A stretch of 64,000 nucleotides of DNA from Cupriavidus campinensis (GTDB taxonomy: Bacteria; Pseudomonadota; Gammaproteobacteria; Burkholderiales; Burkholderiaceae): contig NZ_CAJPVH010000014.1 in the NCBI RefSeq assembly GCF_905397395.1, positions 1-64,000 on the forward strand, written 5' to 3'. The notes below the pieces were generated by a model that searched no databases, was not told where the DNA came from, and was given only the letters and a program-made list of their open reading frames with translations. The first letter of the stretch is position 1; the number at the start of each line of letters is the position of its first letter. The translations under genes were made by a program, and so were the position numbers. Shown in pieces: positions 27,741 to 36,361 of the stretch.

Positions 27741-28631
27741 TCAGCCGCCCGCGCCCAGCAACGCCACCGCACGCGCCAGCACCGGCGACGGGTTCTCCGG
27801 ATGCCAGATTGCCGAGTACTGCGCGTGCGCCGGCGCCCCGGTGAGCGGCTTGAGCACCACACCGGGCACCGCCGCCGTGCCCAGCGTGCGCGGCACCAGT
27901 GCCACGCCCCGGCCCAGCGCCACCAGGCTGATGACGGACAGCAGGTGCTTGGCGTAGTGGCGGAAGTTCGGGCTGAAGCCGCCGGCCAGGCAGGTGGCCG
28001 CCGTCAGGTCGAAATACCCCGGCGCGCTCTCCCGCGGAATCACGATGAACGGCTCGTCGGCCAGCGCCGCCACATCGATCTTCGCGCGGCCCGCCAGCCG
28101 GTGCGTGGCAGGCAGCGCCGCCGCCAGCGGCACGCTGGCCACAAGGTGCGCCGCCATCTCGCCCACCCCCATCGGCACCTGCGCGAAGCCCAGGTCGATG
28201 CGGTCCTTGCGCAGCGCCTCCACCTGCTCTGACGAGCCCATTTCCTCCCAAACCGTCTCCACACCCGCCAGCTCCCGATGCAGCCGGGCGAACAGCGTCT
28301 CGATGCCGATATAGACCACCGCTGCCACGAAGCCAATCCGCAGCGTGCCAGTCTCGCCCTGCTGTGCGCGCCGCACCACCTGCAAGGCCACCTCGGCCTG
28401 GTTCAGGATGCGCCGCGCCTCCTGCACCAGCGCCGCGCCGGCCGGCGTCAGCCGCACACTGCGCTTGTTGCGGTCGAACAGCATGACGCCGAGTTGTTCC
28501 TCGAGCTGCTGGATGTGCTTGGTCAGCGGCGGCTGCGAGATGCGCAGCCGCTCCGCCGCGCGGCCGAAATGCAACTCCTCCGCCAGCGCCATGAACATGC
28601 GCAGGTCCCGAATCTCCATCGTCGCTTTCAT
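27741..28631 (-). CDS. LysR-family regulator, divergent from CMD gene
   Basis: A 296-residue regulator. The N-terminal winged helix-turn-helix reads RDLRMFMALAEELHFGRAAE, RLRISQPPLTKHIQQLEEQL, and the C-terminal effector domain begins near GTLRIGFVAAVVYIG. It is divergent from the gene at 28786, and the intervening 154 bp contains dyads typical of LysR targets, so it probably controls the 28786-30296 genes and itself. An ATG at 28619 (MEIRDLRMF) is a possible alternative start. The co-inducer is unknown, probably an intermediate of the acid catabolism encoded around it. Confidence 0.9.
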   Translation of the reverse strand: MKATMEIRDLRMFMALAEELHFGRAAERLRISQPPLTKHIQQLEEQLGVMLFDRNKRSVRLTPAGAALVQEARRILNQAEVALQVVRRAQQGETGTLRIGFVAAVVYIGIETLFARLHRELAGVETVWEEMGSSEQVEALRKDRIDLGFAQVPMGVGEMAAHLVASVPLAAALPATHRLAGRAKIDVAALADEPFIVIPRESAPGYFDLTAATCLAGGFSPNFRHYAKHLLSVISLVALGRGVALVPRTLGTAAVPGVVLKPLTGAPAHAQYSAIWHPENPSPVLARAVALLGAGG

Positions 28632-28682
28632 GCTTCCGCCCCCTTGCGTGCGCCGCCAGACGGCAGCGCCAGTCATTCTATT

Positions 28683-28753
28683 TTGGAATCAGTCTCTTCC
28701 CAAAAATATATTGGACGCATCCAAACGCCATTCGCACAATGGCCGGATTCCAA
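28683..28753. promoter_or_regulatory. LysR operator region (dyads)
   Basis: TTGGACGCATCCAA (28711-28724) is a dyad with 5-bp arms. It is flanked by TTGGAATC (28683-28690) and its complement GATTCCAA (28746-28753). Three TTGGA/TCCAA-type sites across the LysR-CMD divergent gap suit binding by a LysR tetramer. Confidence 0.55.
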
Positions 28754-28785
28754 GACAACAACCCTAAGATTCCGGAGACAGGCGC

Positions 28786-29340
28786 ATGCCACGCATCCCC
28801 ACCCCGGCGCTGGACGCCATGACCCCTGCCCAGCGCGCCGTGCACGACACCATTGCCGGCGGCCCGCGCGGCGGCGTGCGCGGGCCGCTGGCGGTCTGGC
28901 TGCAACGCCCCCAGCTGGCCGCCACCGCCCAGGCGCTGGGTCAGTACTGCCGCTACGACTCCTCCCTGCCACCGCGCCTGTCCGAGCTGGCCATCCTCTG
29001 CATGGCCCGCGCCTGGCGCGCCGAGTACGAGTGGTACGCCCACAAGCCGCTGGCGCTGAAGGCCGGCGTGCAGCCCGAGGTGGTCGAGGCCATCCGCACC
29101 GGCCGCACCCCGGCCTTCGCCAACGAGGACGAGGCCGTGGTCCACGCCGTGATGCAGAGCCTCGACCAGACCCGCCGCATTCCCGACACGCTCTACAAGC
29201 ACGCCATCGACGTGCTCGGCCAGGACGGCGTGGTGGACCTCGTCGGCCTCGCCGGCTACTACACGCTGATCTCGATGACCATCAACGCGTTCGAGGTGGT
29301 GCCGCCGGCAGGCACGCCCAACGAACTCGATCCGCTCTGA
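28786..29340 (+). CDS. Carboxymuconolactone decarboxylase (CMD/AhpD-like) family protein
   Basis: A 184-residue all-helical protein. The CMD core is LPPRLSELAILCMARAWRAE then YEWYAHKPLALKAGVQPEVV and GVVDLVGLAGYYTLISM. The Glu and His of EYEWYAH match the CMD proton-relay residues, while the CxxC of AhpD is missing, so peroxidase activity is unlikely. It is the first gene of the plus-strand run after the LysR regulator. Proteins like this stand in many aromatic and acid degradation operons; the reaction here is unknown. Confidence 0.85.
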   Translation: MPRIPTPALDAMTPAQRAVHDTIAGGPRGGVRGPLAVWLQRPQLAATAQALGQYCRYDSSLPPRLSELAILCMARAWRAEYEWYAHKPLALKAGVQPEVVEAIRTGRTPAFANEDEAVVHAVMQSLDQTRRIPDTLYKHAIDVLGQDGVVDLVGLAGYYTLISMTINAFEVVPPAGTPNELDPL

Positions 29341-29356
29341 ACAGGAAATCCGCAAC

Positions 29357-29683
29357 ATGTCATCCAATTCGCCCAAGAGGCTCGAAGGAAAAGTTGTCAT
29401 CGTGACCGGCGCGGGCTGCGTCGGCCCGGGCTGGGGCAACGGCCGCGCCGTTGCCAGCAACTGGTACGGGATGATGGGGCCGGCCGGCACGCCGCCTGAC
29501 GTGGTGAAGCGCGTGAACGAGGCCCTGCGCCGCACGCTCGACCACCCCGGCGTGCGCACCAACCTCGAACAACTGGGCCTGGTCCCCGCCCCGGGCAGCG
29601 CCGCCGAGTTCACCACGCTGATCCGCAACGACACCGCCAAGTGGGGCCGCGTGGTCAAGGAACACAACATCCACGGAGAATGA
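29357..29683 (+). pseudogene. Chimeric relic: SDR N-terminus fused in frame to Bug C-terminus
   Basis: A 108-codon frame. Residues 1-33 (LEGKVVIVTGAGCVGPGWGN) are the start of a short-chain dehydrogenase with its NAD-binding glycine motif. Residues about 34-108 (NWYGMMGPAGTPPDVVKRVN through RVVKEHNIHGE) are the C-terminal quarter of a Bug/TctC binding protein. The rest of the SDR and the signal peptide and main body of the Bug protein are absent. The join is near 29450-29460 and keeps frame, so a deletion between two formerly adjacent genes is the simplest cause. A working protein is unlikely. It starts 17 bp after the CMD gene and its stop is 1 bp before the GST gene's start. Confidence 0.85.
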
Positions 29684-29684
29684 C

Positions 29685-30296
29685 ATGGGCACGATGACGC
29701 TGTACTGGTCGCCCCGCTCGCCGTTCGTGCGGCGCGTGATGGTGACCGCGCACGAACTGGGCATCGCCGACCGCATCCGCTGCACGGACGCGGTGGTGGC
29801 CATGACTGGCTGCAACGCGGACGTGATGCGCATGAACCCGCTCAACAAGATCCCGACGCTGGTGCTTGAGGACGGCAGCGTGCTGTCGGAATCGACACTG
29901 ATCTGCGAGTACCTTGCCGCTGGCTCCGCGCTGGTGCCGGGCGAGCGCGCCGCCCGCCTGCGCGCGCTGCGCTGGCACGGGATGGGCCATGGCCTGACCG
30001 ATCTGCTGGTGCTGTGGCGCAACGAGCGGCTGCGGCCGGCGGCGCAGCAGTCGGCGCCCATCCTCGACGCCTGGGCCGCCAAGCTGGCGGCCACGCTGTC
30101 GGTACTCGATGCCGAAGCGGCCACCTTGCGCGCCTCAGCCGTGTCGCTCGGGCATGTCGCCATCGGCTGCGCGCTGGGCTATCTGGACTTCCGCTTTAAG
30201 GAACTCGACTGGCGCGCGCAGGCGCCGGCGCTGGCGCAGTGGTTCGCGACGTTCGACCAGCGCCTGTCGATGCGGGAGACCATGCCGTCGGCGTAG
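29685..30296 (+). CDS. Glutathione S-transferase family protein
   Basis: A 203-residue protein. The N-terminal thioredoxin-like domain starts LYWSPRSPFVRRVMVTAHEL and has the glutathione-site NPLNKIPTLVLEDGSVLSES (cis-Pro and Glu-Ser). The C-terminal half is helical, ending in FDQRLSMRETMPSA. The Ser in RSPFVRR is the likely catalytic or GSH-contacting residue. GGAG lies 8-11 bases before the ATG at 29685; a second ATG at 29694 is possible. It is the last gene of the CMD operon and converges with the acyl-CoA dehydrogenase gene at 30302. Confidence 0.88.
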   Translation: MGTMTLYWSPRSPFVRRVMVTAHELGIADRIRCTDAVVAMTGCNADVMRMNPLNKIPTLVLEDGSVLSESTLICEYLAAGSALVPGERAARLRALRWHGMGHGLTDLLVLWRNERLRPAAQQSAPILDAWAAKLAATLSVLDAEAATLRASAVSLGHVAIGCALGYLDFRFKELDWRAQAPALAQWFATFDQRLSMRETMPSA

Positions 30297-30301
30297 CGAC
30301 G

Positions 30302-31279
30302 TCAGGCCGCGTCGGTACTCCAAGACCGGATCAGATCGACCGTGCCGGCATCCGCCGCGCAGGCCGCCTCGCCAATCTCCCGGCCCCAGTAGCGCTCCGA
30401 GCCATCGGCCAGCCGCCACGCGTGCAGGCGCCGCGTGAACAGTTGCAGGTCGTATTCCCCGGTGACGCCCATTGCGCCGTGTACGGCATGGGCGCTGCCA
30501 GTGACCGGAGTCACCGCCTCGCAGGCATTGAGCTTGCCCACCGCCGCGCGCATGCGGTCCGGCCAGGCGTCGTCGGACGCGCACGCGATCTGCGCCGCCA
30601 CGCGCGCCGCCGCCACCTGCTCGGCCATCACACTGACTTGATGCTGGATCGCCTGAAACTTGCCGATGGGCCGGCCAAACTGCGCGCGGTCGTTGGCGTA
30701 CTGCAAGGTCATGTCGAACACGCGGGCCATCGCACCGGCCATCTGGGCGGCGTGCAGGCAGGCGCCCAGCGTACGCAGCAGCCCCGGCGCCAGCGGAAAG
30801 GCGGCGGACGGGGACCGGCCGATGGAGACCGTCAGGTCGCCGTGCACGCCGGTATCTGCCAGATCCGCGGCTGCGCGGGCAACCAGCGCCCCCTGGCCGC
30901 CGTCCTGCACGAGGAACCACGCGGCGGCGGCTCCGCACGGCGCATGGGTGCGCGGCGCGGCGTCGAACGTCGCCAGCGCAATCGGGCCCTCCGGTATGTC
31001 GATGCCGGCCTGATGCAGCACCGCCCGCGCGAACATCGTCTGGGCCAGCGGCAGCGGCATTGCGTGCCAGCCCATCGCAAATAGCAGCGGGGCGACCTCC
31101 GCCAGCGAAAGCCCCGCGCCACCGGCATCCTCGGGCAGCAGGCAGTCCGCAAAGCCGCTGTCGCGCAGCACGCTCCACAGCGGCGCCGCACCCTGCCCGG
31201 CTTCCACGGCGCGCACATGCGCCGGCGTGCAGTGGTCGCGCAGCAGGGCTGTCAGCGCGTCGGAATAGGCGTTATCCAT
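30302..31279 (-). CDS. Acyl-CoA dehydrogenase, second of a pair
   Basis: A 325-residue flavoprotein of the ACAD fold, somewhat short. C-terminal motifs ANDRAQFGRPIGKFQAIQHQ and HAVHGAMGVTGEYDLQLFTR are typical, while the N-terminal half is divergent (DCLLPEDAGGAGLSLAEVAP). Such short ACADs often form a heteromer with a neighbouring longer one, here the gene at 31292, 12 bp upstream. It would oxidise an acyl-CoA at the alpha-beta position, passing electrons to ETF. AAGGAG lies before the ATG. It is the last gene of the minus-strand operon. Confidence 0.88.
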   Translation of the reverse strand: MDNAYSDALTALLRDHCTPAHVRAVEAGQGAAPLWSVLRDSGFADCLLPEDAGGAGLSLAEVAPLLFAMGWHAMPLPLAQTMFARAVLHQAGIDIPEGPIALATFDAAPRTHAPCGAAAAWFLVQDGGQGALVARAAADLADTGVHGDLTVSIGRSPSAAFPLAPGLLRTLGACLHAAQMAGAMARVFDMTLQYANDRAQFGRPIGKFQAIQHQVSVMAEQVAAARVAAQIACASDDAWPDRMRAAVGKLNACEAVTPVTGSAHAVHGAMGVTGEYDLQLFTRRLHAWRLADGSERYWGREIGEAACAADAGTVDLIRSWSTDAA

Positions 31280-31291
31280 CTCGAAACTCCT

Positions 31292-32452
31292 TCAGCGCAG
31301 GCCAAGGCCGCGCGCAATCATGCCGCGCAGGATCTCGCGGGTACCGCCCCGCAGCGAATAGGTCGGCGAAGTCTGGCTGACGTAAGCCGCCGTGCGATAC
31401 AGCGCCGTGTCGGCGGCCAGCTCCGGTTCATCCCCGAGCGCCGCTTCCGCCAGCGCGCCCACGGACTGCTCCAGTTCGGTGCCGAGATCCTTGACCAGCG
31501 CGGCCTCCACCAGCGGGCTTTCCCCGGCGGCGAGCCGCGCCGTTACCGCCAGCGACATCGCGCGCAGCGTGGCCAGCCTGCCGACCAGCCGGCCAACGGT
31601 GACCGTGTCGCGCCGAATCGACGGCAGGCGGCGCAGCGCGGCAATCCATGCGTCGAGCAGCACCACGCTCGAATAAAGCCGCTCCGGGCCGCTGCGCTCG
31701 AACGCCAGTTCCGCGTTGACCTGCTCCCAGCCCGCGCCCTCCTGCCCCACCAGCGCATCGGGCGGCAGGGTCACATCGTCGAAGCTCACCTCCGAGAAAT
31801 GCGCGTCACCAGCCAGGTCGTGGATCGGCCGGATCGTCACGCCCGGCGCGGCAAGGTCCACGATGACCTGCGACAGGCCCTTCTGGCGGTCACCCGCCTC
31901 GCCGGAGGTGCGCACCAGCGCCAGCATGTACTGGCAGCGGTCGGCGTTGGTCGTCCAGATCTTGCGGCCATTCAGCCTCCAGCCGCCTTCGGGCAGCGGT
32001 ACGGCGCGCGTGCTGACGCTGGCCAGGTCGGAGCCGGCGTTCGGCTCGCTCATGCCGATGCAGAAGAACGCCTCGCCCCGGCAGATGCGCGGCAGGTAGA
32101 AGTCGCGCTGGGCGTCGTTACCGTAGCGCAGGATCAGCGGCCCGCTCTGCCGGTCCGCGATCCAGTGCGCGGAGACCGGCGCGCCGCAGGCCAGCAACTC
32201 CTCCACGAGCACGAAGCGCGAGAAGGCGTCGAGCCCGGCGCCGCCGTGGGCCGCGGGCAGCGTGATGCCCACCCAGCCGCGCCGCGCCAGCGCGCGGCTG
32301 AAGCTGGCGTCGAAGCCCATCCACGAGCGCGCGCGCACATCGGGCGGCAGCGCCGGCAGATGTTCGGCGAGGAAGGCCTTGACCTCGGCACGGAAGGCCG
32401 CCGCCTGTGGCGGCAGCGCCGTGAGCTGGAAGGTTGCAAACAGCGCACTCAC
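31292..32452 (-). CDS. Acyl-CoA dehydrogenase, first of a pair
   Basis: A 386-residue ACAD. Motifs are ITLPAAHGGAGLDAFSRFVL, the FAD/substrate segment FFCIGMSEPNAGSDLASVST, GRKIWTTNADRCQYML and the C-terminal SLRGGTREILRGMIARGLGL. The acidic residue in LAFERSGPERL may be near the active site. The start is GTG at 32452 with AGGAG 9 bases upstream; an ATG in another frame overlaps it but meets a stop at once. It probably forms an alpha2-beta2 enzyme with the product of the following gene (inference from pairing). Confidence 0.9.
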   Translation of the reverse strand: MSALFATFQLTALPPQAAAFRAEVKAFLAEHLPALPPDVRARSWMGFDASFSRALARRGWVGITLPAAHGGAGLDAFSRFVLVEELLACGAPVSAHWIADRQSGPLILRYGNDAQRDFYLPRICRGEAFFCIGMSEPNAGSDLASVSTRAVPLPEGGWRLNGRKIWTTNADRCQYMLALVRTSGEAGDRQKGLSQVIVDLAAPGVTIRPIHDLAGDAHFSEVSFDDVTLPPDALVGQEGAGWEQVNAELAFERSGPERLYSSVVLLDAWIAALRRLPSIRRDTVTVGRLVGRLATLRAMSLAVTARLAAGESPLVEAALVKDLGTELEQSVGALAEAALGDEPELAADTALYRTAAYVSQTSPTYSLRGGTREILRGMIARGLGLR

Positions 32453-32467
32453 ATCGACACTCCTGTT

Positions 32468-33469
32468 TCAATCCAGCGTGACGCCGGAATCCTTGACCAC
32501 CTTGCGCCAGCGTTCCAGCTCCTGGGCCACGTACTTGCCGTAGGCCTCCGGGCTGGTCCCGCGCGGCTCGGCGCCCTGCGCAGCCAGGCTGGCGCGTACC
32601 TCGGGCGCGGCCAGCGCCTTCAGCGTGGCGGCATTGAGCTTCCTGACGATCTCGGGCGGCGTCTTGGCCGGCACCATCATCCCCTGCCAGGCGCCTACCT
32701 CGAAGCCGGGCATCACGGTCTCGGCCACGGTCGGCACGTCAGGCAATTGGGAACTGCGCGTGAGGCTGGTCACCGCCAGCGCCTTCATGCGCTTGTCGCG
32801 GATGAACGGCAGCGACGAGTTGATGGTGTCCGTCATGAACTGCACCTGCCCGCCGGCGAGGTCGGTCAGGGCCGGCGCGCTGCCCTTGTAGGGTGCATGT
32901 ACAGCGTCCAGCCCGTTGGCCTGCAGGAACAGGAAGGCGGCCAGATGCGTGACGTTGCCATTGCCGGCCGACCCGTAGGTCATCTTGCCGGGGTTGGCCT
33001 TGAGCCAGCTGACGAACTCGGCCACGGTGTTCGCGGGCACCTTCGCGTTCACCTCCAGCACCAGCGGCACCATGGCGGTCATCGCCACCGGCGCGAAGTC
33101 ACGCTTCACGTCGTAGGGCAGCTTCTTGTACAGCGCGGGGCTCAGCGCGATGGACGAGGTGTTGTACAGCACCGTGTAGCCGTCGGCAGTCGCCTTGGCC
33201 ACCATCTCGCCGCCGATATTGCCGTTGGCGCCGGGGCGGTTGTCCACCACCACCTGCTGGCCGAGGTCTTCCGACATCTTCTTGGCAATCACGCGCGAGA
33301 CGAGGTCGGTCGGCCCCCCCGGCGGGAACGGCACCACGAGCTTGATCGGATGATCGGGAAATTCCGCTGCGTGCGCCGGCATGGCGGCCGGCGCGCAGAC
33401 CAGCGCGGCTACGGCGCAGAGGCGTCGCAGCGTACGGTGATGCCTGGCATTTTTGCTCTGAACTGGCAT
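32468..33469 (-). CDS. Bug/TctC-family periplasmic binding protein (acyl-CoA operon)
   Basis: A 333-residue protein with a signal peptide (MPVQSKNARHHRTLRRLCAV, probable cleavage after AHA). The Bug motifs are HPIKLVVPFPPGGPTDLVSR, VVVDNRPGANGNIGGEMVA, HAPYKGSAPALTDLAGGQVQ and SSQLPDVPTVAETVMPGFEV. GGAGGAG stands 6-12 bases before the ATG. Its place between the MaoC hydratase and the acyl-CoA dehydrogenases suggests that it binds the acid that the operon degrades. No membrane transporter is encoded nearby. Confidence 0.93.
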   Translation of the reverse strand: MPVQSKNARHHRTLRRLCAVAALVCAPAAMPAHAAEFPDHPIKLVVPFPPGGPTDLVSRVIAKKMSEDLGQQVVVDNRPGANGNIGGEMVAKATADGYTVLYNTSSIALSPALYKKLPYDVKRDFAPVAMTAMVPLVLEVNAKVPANTVAEFVSWLKANPGKMTYGSAGNGNVTHLAAFLFLQANGLDAVHAPYKGSAPALTDLAGGQVQFMTDTINSSLPFIRDKRMKALAVTSLTRSSQLPDVPTVAETVMPGFEVGAWQGMMVPAKTPPEIVRKLNAATLKALAAPEVRASLAAQGAEPRGTSPEAYGKYVAQELERWRKVVKDSGVTLD

Positions 33470-33510
33470 GTTGTCTCCTCCTGTAAATGCGTGGGGCCGC
33501 CGCCAGCGGG

Positions 33511-33972
33511 CTACCTGCCTGCCAGCAGGCGGCGCGCGGTGTAGGTCATCACCAGCTCGTTGCGCTGGTTGAAGACCTCGATGCTCGAATCCACCACCGC
33601 GCGGCCGCTCTTCGACGTCGGGCGGATGCCGGTCACGGTCACAGTGGCGCGGATCGTGTCGCCCACCACCACCGGGCCGTGGATCTTCTGCGTCAGCTCC
33701 AGCATCGCCAGCCCGGTACCCTGGATCATGGTCTGCAGGATGAAGCCTTCGATCAGCGCGTAGGTCAGCGCGGCCGGGACCGGGCGGCCCTGAATCGCAC
33801 CGCCCTCGTAGCCGGCCTCGATGAAGATGGCCTCCAGCATGCCGGTGGTGGAGATGAAGTTGACCAGATCGGTCTCCGTCACCGTGCGGCGGAAGGTCTC
33901 GAAAACCTGCCCGACCTCGATGTCCTGCCAGTAGTAGCCCTGCCCGAGGCGTTGGGGCTGCGCTTGGGTCAT
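33511..33972 (-). CDS. MaoC-like hot-dog dehydratase/hydratase
   Basis: A 153-residue protein of the MaoC hot-dog fold, starting QGYYWQDIEVGQVFETFRRT with TETDLVNFISTTGMLEAIFI and GPVVVGDTIRATVTVTGIRP. MaoC enzymes add water to enoyl-CoA. The classic hydratase Asp-x4-His is only partly visible (TDLVNFIS), so the catalytic assignment is not fully certain. AAGGAG is 6-11 bases before the ATG. It follows the CoA transferase by 36 bp and would act after the acyl-CoA dehydrogenases in a beta-oxidation-like order. Confidence 0.85.
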   Translation of the reverse strand: MTQAQPQRLGQGYYWQDIEVGQVFETFRRTVTETDLVNFISTTGMLEAIFIEAGYEGGAIQGRPVPAALTYALIEGFILQTMIQGTGLAMLELTQKIHGPVVVGDTIRATVTVTGIRPTSKSGRAVVDSSIEVFNQRNELVMTYTARRLLAGR

Positions 33973-34008
33973 GTTCGTCTCCTTGTGGATCTTGTCTGGA
34001 ATGGGGTG

Positions 34009-35208
34009 TCAGCGCGGCTTGGCCGCGAACGCCGCGCCATCGCGCGTCAGGGCGTCGATGTCCTTGGCGTCCAGCCCCGCGTCACCGAGCACGGCGCGCG
34101 TGTGTTCGCCGAGCCGGGGCGGCAGCGCCGCACGGGCGCGTTCACCGTCGAAGCGCACCGGCGCGCCCGGAAAGCGCAGCGTGCCCATCGACGGATCGCT
34201 GACCTGCTCGAAGAAGCCGGTGGCCTGCAAATGCGGGTCGTCGATCAGTTCGTCGAGGTCGTTCACGCGCGCCACGGGAATCTGCAGGCCCTCGCAGATC
34301 TCGAGCCAGTCGTCCGTGGAGCGCTCCCGCACCAGTTCGCCGGTGATTTCGTAGAGCGTTTCGATATGGCGCGTGCGCGCCGCGATGTCAGTGAAGCGCG
34401 CGTCGGCGGCCAGGTCGTCACGCCCCGCGCTGCGGAAGAAGTCACGCCAGTGCGCGTCGGTGTACGGCATCATGCAGACGTAGCCGTCGGCGGTCTGGTA
34501 GGGCCGGCGCAGCGGCGCCAGCACGCGCGGATAGCCGGCGGTGCCGCGCGGCGGCTCGAAATGCTGGCCGTAGAGATGCTCGACCATATTGAAGGCCACC
34601 ATCGACTCGAACATCGGCACTTCCACCATCGACCCCTTGCCACCCTGCCGCGCGCGCCCGGTAAGCGCCGCCGAGATCGACAGCGCCGCCACCAGCCCGC
34701 TGGTCTTGTCCGCCGCAATGGTCGGGAAGTAGCGCACCGTGCCGGTCTGCGCGGCCATCAGCGCGGCATTGCCGGACAGGCCCTGGATGATGTCGTCGTA
34801 CGCGGGGCGCCCGCCATAGGGGCCCTCCTCCGCAAAGCCCAGCAGGCTCACGTAGACCAGTTGCGGATGCCGCGCCATCACGCTGGCGGGGTCCAGGTCG
34901 AGCTTGGCCAGCTTCTGCGGCCGCATGCTGTGCATGAACACGTCAGCCGTGGCCAGCAGCCGGTGCAGCGCGGCCTGCGCGGCCGGCAGCTTCAGGTTCA
35001 GCACCACGCTCTTCTTGCTGCGGTTTACGCCCAGGAAGATGGCCGACATGCCGTCTTCGGTGGCGGGGCCGGTGCGACGCGTGGAATCCCCCTCGGGCGG
35101 CTCCACCTTGATGACCTCGGCGCCCAGGTCGGCCAGCCACTGGCTGGCGTACGGGCCCATCACGACCGTGGACAGGTCTACCACGCGAATGCCAGACAGC
35201 GGCAGCAT
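34009..35208 (-). CDS. CaiB/BaiF family CoA transferase (first gene of acyl-CoA operon)
   Basis: A 399-residue class III CoA transferase. Motifs are LSGIRVVDLSTVVMGPYASQ, DLGAEVIKVEPPEGDSTRRT, GVNRSKKSVVLNLKLPA and PTIAADKTSGLVAALSI, whose Asp fits the catalytic residue. GGAG is 7-10 bases before the ATG at 35208. It begins a five-gene minus-strand operon (CoA transferase, MaoC, Bug, two ACADs) and is divergent from a LysR regulator at 35314. It would activate the imported acid to its CoA ester using another thioester as donor. Confidence 0.9.
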   Translation of the reverse strand: MLPLSGIRVVDLSTVVMGPYASQWLADLGAEVIKVEPPEGDSTRRTGPATEDGMSAIFLGVNRSKKSVVLNLKLPAAQAALHRLLATADVFMHSMRPQKLAKLDLDPASVMARHPQLVYVSLLGFAEEGPYGGRPAYDDIIQGLSGNAALMAAQTGTVRYFPTIAADKTSGLVAALSISAALTGRARQGGKGSMVEVPMFESMVAFNMVEHLYGQHFEPPRGTAGYPRVLAPLRRPYQTADGYVCMMPYTDAHWRDFFRSAGRDDLAADARFTDIAARTRHIETLYEITGELVRERSTDDWLEICEGLQIPVARVNDLDELIDDPHLQATGFFEQVSDPSMGTLRFPGAPVRFDGERARAALPPRLGEHTRAVLGDAGLDAKDIDALTRDGAAFAAKPR

Positions 35209-35270
35209 GGGCGTCTCCTTATATCTTTTGGCTTTGAGCGACGAGGTTACCGCCGGCGGCACCTTTCCGT

Positions 35271-35300
35271 CTAATATTAGTTTTTTAGGAACCGATATCG
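35271..35300. promoter_or_regulatory. Palindromes in LysR/CoA-transferase divergent region
   Basis: CTAATATTAG (35271-35280) and CGATATCG (35293-35300) are perfect palindromes 22 bp apart in the 105-bp gap between the CoA transferase and LysR genes. They are candidates for LysR binding, but the promoter elements themselves could not be assigned. Confidence 0.4.
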
Positions 35301-35313
35301 ATTGGATATCACC

Positions 35314-36210
35314 ATGGACCTGCGTCAACTCCAGCAATTCGTCGTGCTCGCCGAGACCGGCAACTTCCACCGGGCGGCCGAGCGCCTGCATATGGCGCAG
35401 CCGCCGCTATCGATCTCCATCCGCAAGCTGGAGGCGGATCTGGGCACGCCGCTGTTCGTGCGCACCACGCGCGGGGTGCGCCTCACCCAGGCCGGGGAGG
35501 CGGCGCTGGCCGACGCCCGGCGTGCGCTGTTTCACGCCGAACAGGCCCGCGCGGCTGCGCTCTCCGCCGCACATGGCGAGCGTGGCGCGCTGCGCGTGGG
35601 CTTTATCGGCTCGGCCACCTACGCGCTGCTGCCCCGGCTGATTCCGGCTTTCCGCGCGGCGCATCCCGGCATCGAGCTGATCCTGCATGAGTCGACGTCG
35701 GCCTCGATCCTGGACCGGCTCGAACGTGGCCAGGTGGATGCTGGCCTCGTACGCTTCCCGATCCTGAGCGCCGGACCGTTCACGCTGACGCCGCTGGAGG
35801 AAGACACCTTCGTGGCCGCCGTGCCGGCCGACAGCCGCTTCGCCGCGCAGGAGTCCATCGCGCTCAAGGCACTGGCCGACGAGCCCTTCATCATGCATCC
35901 CAGCGCCGAGGTGCCCAACCAGCAGGCCGTGGCGATGCTGCTGTGCCAGCAGGCCGGCTTTGTGCCGCGCGTAACGCAGGAGGCGGTGCAGGTGCAGACC
36001 ATGGTCAGTCTGGTGGAAAGCGGACTTGGCGTGGCGCTGGTGCCCGGCGTGACGGCGCGCTACACCAATCGGCGCGTGCGCTTCCTGCGGCTGTCGAGCC
36101 CCCGGCCCACCGCGCGCATCGGCATTGCGCTGGCCACGCGCGAGGGTGCCGATGACCGCCACGTGCAGCACTTCACCACCGTGGCGCGCGGCATGATGCA
36201 GGACGGCTGA
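35314..36210 (+). CDS. LysR-family regulator of the acyl-CoA operon
   Basis: A 298-residue regulator. The helix-turn-helix region is DLRQLQQFVVLAETGNFHRA then AERLHMAQPPLSISIRKLEA, and the effector domain starts GALRVGFIGSATYALLPRL. It is divergent from the CoA-transferase operon and is its likely controller. The ATG at 35314 is used; a TTG 12 bases earlier is possible. It may also act on the carboxylase gene that follows 151 bp downstream. The inducer is unknown. Confidence 0.9.
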   Translation: MDLRQLQQFVVLAETGNFHRAAERLHMAQPPLSISIRKLEADLGTPLFVRTTRGVRLTQAGEAALADARRALFHAEQARAAALSAAHGERGALRVGFIGSATYALLPRLIPAFRAAHPGIELILHESTSASILDRLERGQVDAGLVRFPILSAGPFTLTPLEEDTFVAAVPADSRFAAQESIALKALADEPFIMHPSAEVPNQQAVAMLLCQQAGFVPRVTQEAVQVQTMVSLVESGLGVALVPGVTARYTNRRVRFLRLSSPRPTARIGIALATREGADDRHVQHFTTVARGMMQDG

Positions 36211-36361
36211 GGCCGTTCCGCAGCGCAGCACCGGTCATACAGGCCGTGCATGGCCGTAATGAAACTTGCGCCATGGGTGTCCGGTTCACGTTGTGGACCG
36301 TGGCCGCCGCCCCTTACAGTCTGGCTTGCATCCCACGTCGTCAACCTCGGGAATCCAGCCA

